Shown here: one piece after another, positions 56,874 to 64,000 of the stretch
How the letters are laid out: each line of letters opens with the position of its first letter
Position numbering within the stretch: position 1 is the stretch's first letter
DNA from: Impatiens glandulifera
Lineage: Eukaryota; Streptophyta; Magnoliopsida; Ericales; Balsaminaceae
NCBI RefSeq assembly: GCF_907164915.1
Contig: NC_061868.1
Span: 20,765,819-20,829,818, forward strand
Length of the DNA: 64,000 bases
Direction of reading: 5' to 3'
The notes under the pieces: model-generated
The model's input: only the letters and a program-made list of their open reading frames with translations
Databases searched by the model: none
What the model was told of the DNA's origin: nothing
Made by a program: the position numbers and the translations under genes

Positions 56874-57466
56874 CTAACATAAGTGGGTTTTGACACGCGC
56901 GTATTCGTGACATTAGTCGTTTTCAACCTTTTAACTGCAATACGCTATTTCAAATAAATGTAGTATGCCGTAAATAAAAATATGATTGAAAGGTTCTCTT
57001 TTAAACAATAAAAGGCACGTGTATGAGCTAAAACGACGGAATTTTATTTGGAGTATATCTTGCATTCAACTTGTGCGTATATATATATATATATATATAT
57101 AACTCCTCTAAATAAATAAAATTTAGAAGAAGACGTTACGATATGAATCAAGTTACTTATGCAGAGAGTAAAGGCGTCTCTATTCTATAAATGTCGGCGT
57201 CGGCGCGAGGTTGATGACCGGATGTCTATCGGTAATCCCTATTTCTTCCCCTTCCTTTTTGATTTTCATTTTGAGCCAAAAATAACTTTATCCCATAACA
57301 ATGTGATTTGTTAATTGTTTATGTCAAGGATTAGCTATGATCTAAGGTCTCGCTTATTGTGCGTATATATAATTCTTTTCTAAATAAATAATATTTTTTT
57401 GGTATATTATCATGATTCTAATTCTAAAAAGATGGAATATCGATTTTATTTATTTATATATATATA
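56874..57466. other. unique stretch with a short GC-rich, leader-like island
   Basis: A sequence not repeated elsewhere in the window. A TA run lies at 57078-57101. The part 57165-57235 is unusually GC-rich (GTCGGCGTCGGCGCGAGG) for this window and is followed by GTAATCCC, which could be a splice donor. It may be the first non-coding exon of a gene lost to the insertions, but I cannot follow any protein from it. Confidence 0.3.
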
Positions 57467-57730
57467 ATGGTCGTGATCAAGATTTCAATAGTCAACAACA
57501 TGACCATGCAATATAGAATGTACCAATGTTGAGAGTAATGTCTATCAGTAAACTTACCTCTCCCTCATTCCCATTTTCTTTTTCATTTTAAAGCAAAAAA
57601 TGAAGCCAATTGTGATAGATTAATTATTTACCAACATGAAAGGACTAGCTTTGATATAAAAACAGTTTATTTAAATTAGATCTTGCATTTACTTTATATA
57701 TATTTATATATATATATATATATATATGAA

Positions 57731-58778
57731 AGGGCAAATTATCTGGGCAGCCCTCAAACTATCTCAATCGCTCACTTTTGACCCTCAAATTAATTTTTGA
57801 AACAAATCGCCCCTTCAACTTTTAGAAAGGTCACCAATAGCCCTTCTGTTAACTTTTTGGTTAAACCTAACTGTTTAAGTTTAAAATATTATTTTTTTAT
57901 ATATTATCTTTAATCTTATATTTTATATTTATATATATAATTATTAAATCTCTTATATATAATATTATATATATATATATTATTATTAAATTTTATATAA
58001 TTATTAAATCTTTTATATAATAAATAAATAATATATATATTATTTATTTTTATCTATATATATATATAATTTATATATATTATCTTTAACTAATTTATAT
58101 ATAATATTTATATAATATATATTTTAAAAAATAATTTAAGTGTTAAATGTATTTGAGTAGTTAGAAGGTTACAATTACTTTTAATAAATTATTTTTAATA
58201 TATATAAAACAAAGTTTAAAAATAAATTATATGGATTATCCCTAATCATTAATTATATATATATATATATAAATAAATTTATATAATTTATAGAATATAT
58301 ATTTTACAAAATAATTTGAAAGATTAAAAGTAATTAAAACCTTCTAACTACTCAAATACTTTTAACACTTAAATTATTTTTTAAAATATATATTATATAA
58401 ATATTATATATAAATTAGTTAAAGATAATATATATAAATAATATATATATAGATAAAAATAAATAATATATATATTATTTATTTATTATATAAAAGATTT
58501 AATAATTATATAAAATTTAATAATAATAATAATATATATATATAATATTATATAAAAGCGATTTAATAATTATATATATAAATATAAAATATAAGATTAA
58601 AGATAATATATAAAAAAAAATATTTTAAACTTAAACTGTTAGGTTTAACTAAAAAGTTGACGGAAGGGCCACTGGTGACCTTTATAAAAGTTGAAGGGGC
58701 GATTTGTTTCAAAAATTAGTTTGAGGGCCAAAAGTGAGCGACCGAGATAATTCGAGGGCCGCCCAGGTAATTTGCCCT
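57731..58778. mobile_element. foldback (long inverted-repeat) transposon
   Basis: 1048 bp bounded by AGGGCAAATTA(T/C)CTGGGC and its inverse. The first 150 bases (GCCCTCAAACT, GACCCTCAAATTAATTTTTG, CGCCCCTTCAACTTTT, GGTTAAACCTAAC) are repeated inverted at the right end. The complementarity continues inward through TTGAGTAGTTAGAAGGTT (about 58152) and its inverse (about 58337), leaving a centre near 58250. It carries no transposase frame. Copy A at 1293-1318 shows the unoccupied site. The target is a TA run, so the target duplication cannot be resolved. Confidence 0.9.
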
Positions 58779-59744
58779 ATATAAAACTTAGAAAGCTCTT
58801 TAGTAAAATTTCAATCTTTTTTTATTTTAAAATATTTTAAAATTTTATTTTATGTTTGAGTTCAAAGGTAGTTTGGAAGAGTTAGATCCAAAGTTTGTAG
58901 ATTTATTTTTTTAATCTTTTTTAAACATGTTTATTTAGAAGGTTACAAGGGTTGGTAATTTTAAGACTTGGAGATTTGTTTTAGTATAAAACTTAAATGG
59001 TTTTAATATATAATAACAAAATAAAAAAAATAAAAAATAAATATATTTAAGATTTTGGTTAATAAATTGAGTGATATGACGAGATAAGATATATTTTTAA
59101 ATTTAGTTATTTAAATAACTCAAACCTCTTTAGTTTGTTATTGTGATGAATCTCATCGTTTAGTTTGACACTATTTAGGTTAATATATTGTATATCTTAT
59201 TATATTTTATTCTCTAAAATTATTTTGAATTAAAATGGTCTTTGATTTAAATGATTAATTTATAGTTATACAAACCAAAAATCATTTAATTTATTACTGT
59301 AATTAAAAGTCATTTATTAAATTTAAAATATGCATTAAATATATATTATATATATATATATTATAAATATGATAATATTTATATAATATATATATATATA
59401 TTATAAATATGATAATTTAAAATATGATTTAAAATATATTTTTTATCTTGTTAATCTATTGTTGTCTCTTAAACTTGTCCCAACAAATTTATAACTCCTA
59501 AAATGGTTTTTTGCGTATGATATGTTACTCATAAATTAAAGATTTTGTAGATTTGTTTAAAAAAATGTATATTGAGGAACATAAATAGAAAATAGACATG
59601 TTTAAACGATTCTGTAAAATATTTTATTTTTGTGTTTATCTTGATTAGTTTCACATTTTTATGAGTTAAATAAGTCATTCCTTAAATTAAAATATGCATA
59701 AAATCTGAATCATATCTATATGTATACATACATACATATATGTA

Positions 59745-59750
<6 letters not shown>

Positions 59751-59780
<30 letters not shown>

Positions 59781-60189
59781 TGTATGTATGTATGTATGTA
59801 TGTATGTATGTATGTATGTATGTATGTATGTATGTATGTATGTATGTATGTATGTATGTATGTATGTATGTATGTATGTATGTATGTATGTATGTATGTA
59901 TGTATGTATGTATGTATGTATGTATGTATGTATGTATGTATGTATGTATGTATGTATGTATGTATGTATGTATGTATGTATGTATGTATGTATGTATGTA
60001 TGTATGTATGTATGTATGTATGTATGTATGTATGTATGTATGTATGTATGTATGTATGTATGTATGTATGTATGTATGTATGTATGTATGTATGTATGTA
60101 TGTATGTATGTATGTATGTATGTATGTATGTATGTATGTATGTATGTATGTATGTATGTATGTATGTATGTATGTATGTATGTATGTAT
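59751..60189. repeat. (TATG)n microsatellite, about 110 units
   Basis: 439 bases of uninterrupted TATG in the given sequence, absent at the same position in copy A. The long frames in all directions (poly Met-Tyr-Val-Cys, poly Thr-Tyr-Ile-His) are artefacts of the repeat. Confidence 0.98.
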
Positions 60190-60869
60190 CGTTGTTATCT
60201 CCACATTTATAAAAAATATAAATGTATTTATTTCTCAAAATCAATCGATAATTATACTTACACACAATTGCAACTATAAATTAATTAAAAATATTGTTTC
60301 TAAATAATCATTTTGTCAATCCTCATAAAAAGAACATAATAATATGGACAGTTTAAGGTTATTTGCAAATTTATTTTTAAAAATTGTTGAAGAGTTTAAG
60401 TTATAAATAATATTATTTAAGTGTGTATTTATGTATTAAGTTAAAAAATAATAGGAAAAGAAACATCAAAACATAACAAATCATATTCATCCTGCATAAA
60501 ATTTATAAATATATGTTAAATTTAAATTAGCATCTTCACCCATTAATTATGAATAATATTAATTAATCATATATAATTTTTACATTTTAAACTTTTAAAC
60601 TTTGCAAATTATTCCAACGTAGATTTCCGTGCGATTACAAAAATATAAAGCAAAAAAATTTAATAAAAAAATTATAATAATATATATAATATAATTTTTT
60701 TAATAAATCACGAATAATACATTGAAATAAAACACTATTATTTTACATTTTATTCATTTCCATAAAACAACTCATTTTCTCACATAATTTTTTTCTCAAT
60801 GAACCTCTTATCTATTTACTATTTGTTCATATTTTTTTAACCACTTTAAATTGTTACAAGCCTATTATC

Positions 60870-61380
60870 CATCGGAAAACTACATCTCAATCACACTTAG
60901 TTAAAGTGTTATACTTGTTTTTGTTATGTTGCAAATTCGAAACATACATATATCATTTTATTTTTAACCGTTTTAAATTTATGGGTGGGTCAACCCACAA
61001 TCCGAACCAAGTATTAATTTAGTCTCACATATATATCCAAATTAACTACAACACTCGACCCATCAATCCAGACTTTAAAATTAAGAATCAATATATATAT
61101 ATTAATTAGATAAAAATTGAACTTATATCGTTAAGAATGTCCCGCGATCATCAAATTTAGTTAGCCTAGTTGGTTAAAGAGTTGTACTTGTTTTTGTTAG
61201 GTTTCAAATTTGAAATATACCTATAACATTTTTAATCATTTTAAGTTTATGGGCAGGTCTACCCACAATTCGACTCGAATATCCATTTACTCTCACATAT
61301 ATATCTTAATTAACTATAGGTCACGACCCTCTCAATCTAGATATTTTGAAATTAAGCATTATTATGTATATATAGTGATG
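60870..61380 (+). mobile_element. SINE-like repeat dimer, copy D
   Basis: Same two-unit arrangement as in copy B. The second unit has TAGCCTAGTTGG (61162-61173) and GGTTTCAAATTTGAAAT downstream. The first unit (from about 60893) is more diverged. Confidence 0.4.
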
Positions 61381-62148
61381 GAAAGTTGAGTATAAAATCC
61401 TTTACCAATTAAACATTTTAATAAAAAAATTATTTTGAAAAAATAAATAGTAGTCTTCAACATAACATGGTTATACGTGACAATAATTAAAATTTTCAAT
61501 TAATATATTCAATTATTCAAATAAAAAATTGATAAAATGTTTTAAAGTTAAATTTAGTATTTTTAATATATATATTTTTAATCTTGAAAACTAATTCAAC
61601 TAAATATATTTTTAATAATAAAATTTTAAATAAGATTCTTATCACTTGATCTAGTAATTCAATTTTACTATACATTAATTAAAAAACAACCAAAAATATT
61701 TATTTTGTTGGCTCTTAAAATAAATCCAAACTTTAATAAATATTGTACTCTTGATAAAATTCAAATTTTCTTATCAAACATAGTGAAATATCTAATTTTA
61801 AATGAATATTTTTACTTAAAAATAAAATCAAAATGATTATTACTGGCGGCACAGGCTAGCCATTCTAAAACATAAATTCGAATAAAAAAACTTTAAGTAG
61901 TTGATTTCAAAATAATTTACAAAATAATTTGTTTTAAGAAAAATCTTAATTAATTATCTATCCTCTTCTCTTTTGCATTAAATTTGAACCCATCAAAAAA
62001 TAAAGTGTTTTGAAGCAAAATCTCAACTTACTATCCTTCTTTTTCACGTTATTCTCTAACCCATGAGCTTGCCCTATAAATATAGCAACGAATATATGTT
62101 TTAAGCATATGTAGATCAGAGATAACAAAAAGAAATATATTTGCTCTA

Positions 62149-63996
62149 ATGGAGGATGGAATAGATTCTTCAAACATGACAGTGGTATACAATTATAAAT
62201 ATCATTTGTCCACACTTCTTTTTATTTTAGTATTTAATAAATATATTTAGTTTTTTTGGAGGGCTCTGGACATAACATGGAATTGGATATCAATGAACTA
62301 CATTTCCTGGAAAGGTTCGAAATGCCCAAATCAACACAAGAAAAGAATAAAGCTACCAATTTTCCAATAATATTGCTCAAGATTGGCACTTGGGAGGTGA
62401 GGGTTTTTGTTGGATCACAAAATCTTGTTCTCCATTGACTATGTTGTTGTGTTTAGTTATATTTACTTTCTTCTAAATTATTTACAATTTTTTGACAATT
62501 TGTTATAATAGTTATTGGGTTAAAACAAAATATTGACTCTCGTTAAGTGGTTGATCATATAATCCTTTTTTAAATAATATTTGGAATTGCACTAATACTA
62601 ATTAACTTAAATTAATGATTATGCAGAAAGTTTTAAGATACGAAGGTGAGTTGAAGGCCAAATGTTACTATTCAAATAAGAAAATCGTGTGGGAAATTTT
62701 GGAAAATAACTTAAAAAGTAAGATGGAGATTCATTTTAGTGACATCGATGCAATGAGGGCCACTATGATTGAGAATCAAGCTGGAACTTTAGAATTATTC
62801 GTTAGAGCTACCATTCCATTCTTTATTTTTTAATATGCTCCATTTGATAGTTTAATTAATTATCACAATGAACTATCAAAATAAATCTAAACTTGAAAAA
62901 TGATTTGATTGATAAGGTGAGATTTTATGATAAGATGCCTTTTATTTTTTAGTTGAACAAATCTCCTATATTCTTTCGAGAGCGTGATCCAGTACCGATG
63001 AGGAAAACAGTTTAGGACGAGTCATTTGATTTCACACAAGGTCAAGCATCCATTTTCAGGTAAATTTAGTTCTCATTAAAAAAAACGAATGTACCTTATA
63101 CCAAGAATAGTGTAACAAAAGTGGAATGATGTCTCATTTCATATTTGTTATACATATTTAATATCAACTTATTATTTCATAGTCAAGGATTGAGCTTCAA
63201 ATCTCATACAAAATTGGGTCAATTAAGATACATCAATTTTATCTTTATCAAATTTTGTTTTCTAGGATTCATCATGTCACGTTTCCTCCTGGCGCACTTG
63301 ATAAAAACTATGAGACGCTCTTGCAAAGTGATTGTCGTTTGATGGATATTAGTAAAAATGTGTTTCCCGTGATACAATTTCCGTACTTCCAACCCAACAA
63401 TTCGAATACTTCTAACATCCAATTTGGTATGGGAATATTGTCCCAATCTCAACCCTCTCTAGAGGTGTCACATCCATTGCCCCAAATGTTACCTCCACAA
63501 TATGACCAGACCAACTACAACCTACCTTCGATGCATTCGAACACTATTCAGATACATGATCACCCAACTCTATTCAGATACATGACTCATCATTACAAAA
63601 TCCAGGTAACTTATTACTCATATATGCAATAAACAGAAATATGATTTGCTTATTTTGTTTCATTTATTAGTTGTAGGTATGCATTACAATCAAAGTAACA
63701 ATGTTTCCACTGTCAACAATTTCGGTCATACAATAGAAACATATGGTGCACCTAACACCCTACCAATGAACGACCAAATTCCATTCATGTCAAATGTTAT
63801 TCCTTCTATACAAGAGGAAAATGTACAATTCAATGGGACAGTAAACAACAACGATGAAATACTACGAAACATTGAGCAACACCTATTCAGTGACGAGTCA
63901 CCAGTGGTATACTTCAGTGACAATTCACTTCTTCACAATCAAGCGTCTTACAACCAAGACGGTGATCATGTTCCTCATGAACGTTTTAACCATTAA
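62149..63996 (+). pseudogene. ASG1/At2g24100-like gene, most complete copy (D)
   Basis: Six exons can be placed: 62149-62184 (MEDGIDSSNMTV), 62262-62396 (MELDINELHFLERFEMP ... NFPIILLKIGTWE), 62627-62800 (RYEGELKAKCYYSNKKIVWE; SKMEIHFSDIDAMRA), 62953-63059 (SPIFFRERDPVPMRKTV; DFTQGQASIF), 63266-63605 (RIHHVTFPPGALDKHYETLL) and 63677-63996 (open to the stop). GT/AG borders and phases agree throughout. The wording matches plant ASG1/At2g24100 proteins (IGTWE..., LFFRE..P.PRK, KHYEKLLQ.D.RL). Two lesions: TAG at 63013-63015 replaces the Trp codon kept in copy A, and a one-base loss near 63566 shifts the end of exon five. The first exon is the least certain. No promoter was identified. Confidence 0.75.
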
Positions 63997-64000
63997 TGCC

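Larger units (their letters stand above)
57467..64000 (+). repeat. segmental unit, copy D (runs off the window)
   Basis: Colinear with copy A from 1076. Differences are the foldback insertion (57731-58778), the TATG microsatellite (59751-60189) and about 1.26 kb around 61383-62640 that A and B have lost. It reaches the window end just after the ASG1-like stop codon, so the downstream copia element, if present, lies outside. Confidence 0.88.

Noticed and set aside
59720..60307. Overlapping frames of 150-195 codons on both strands across the TATG tract
   Set aside because: A four-base repeat without stop codons is open in several frames; the residues only mirror the repeat.
62149..63996. A functional host gene
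   Set aside because: An in-frame TAG replaces a Trp codon that is intact in copy A, and a one-base loss shifts exon five, so it is called a pseudogene.

Overview
The window is flowering-plant nuclear DNA. It is AT-rich, with long TA microsatellites, nested LTR retrotransposons and decayed, intron-bearing plant gene copies. The accessory open reading frames of the retroelements resemble proteins I associate with Lamiales-type asterid genomes; that placement is a low-confidence inference. I see no intact host gene, no rRNA or tRNA gene and no CRISPR. Every coding region is either retroelement-derived or a broken gene copy.

Layout. (1) 1-1075: end of a minus-strand Ty1/copia element and a TATC/TA microsatellite. 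(2) 1076-16611: a segmental unit in two tandem copies, A (1076-9450) and B (9451-16611). Each carries SINE-like repeats, a broken gene of the plant ASG1/At2g24100 family and a decayed small Ty1/copia element. (3) 16937-43040: a nest of Sirevirus-like copia elements. Element 2 (minus strand, oldest) has Element 1 (17871-31960) inserted in its LTR and Element 3 (34995-42696) inserted in its accessory ORF; Element 1 is itself split by a solo LTR (21072-22350). (4) 43041-50540: a non-autonomous hAT element and a very decayed copia element whose left LTR is split by another solo LTR (45591-46815). (5) 50541-56873: AT-rich DNA, then a third partial copy of the segmental unit (C, 52568-56190) between 650-bp direct repeats. 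(6) 56874-64000: a short unique stretch, then a fourth copy (D, from 57467) holding a 1.05-kb foldback element, a 439-bp TATG microsatellite and the most complete ASG1-like pseudogene.

The most interesting system is the retroelement group. Downstream of pol, Element 1 carries three paralogous accessory ORFs. Each has its own TATA box and pyrimidine-rich leader. Element 3 has lost gag and pol altogether but keeps two such ORFs with their promoters between LTRs. The LTRs of Element 1, Element 3 and the two solo LTRs share a palindrome directly upstream of the TATA box whose arms co-vary. The LTR of Element 2 carries an array of hairpin-forming 29-bp units full of ACGT cores. Polypurine-tract regions are duplicated in both Element 1 and Element 3.

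The four segmental copies (A-D) descend from one locus. The same copia insertion, with the same 5-base flank, is seen at its left end in C and its right end in B. Copies A and B share deletions that C and D lack.
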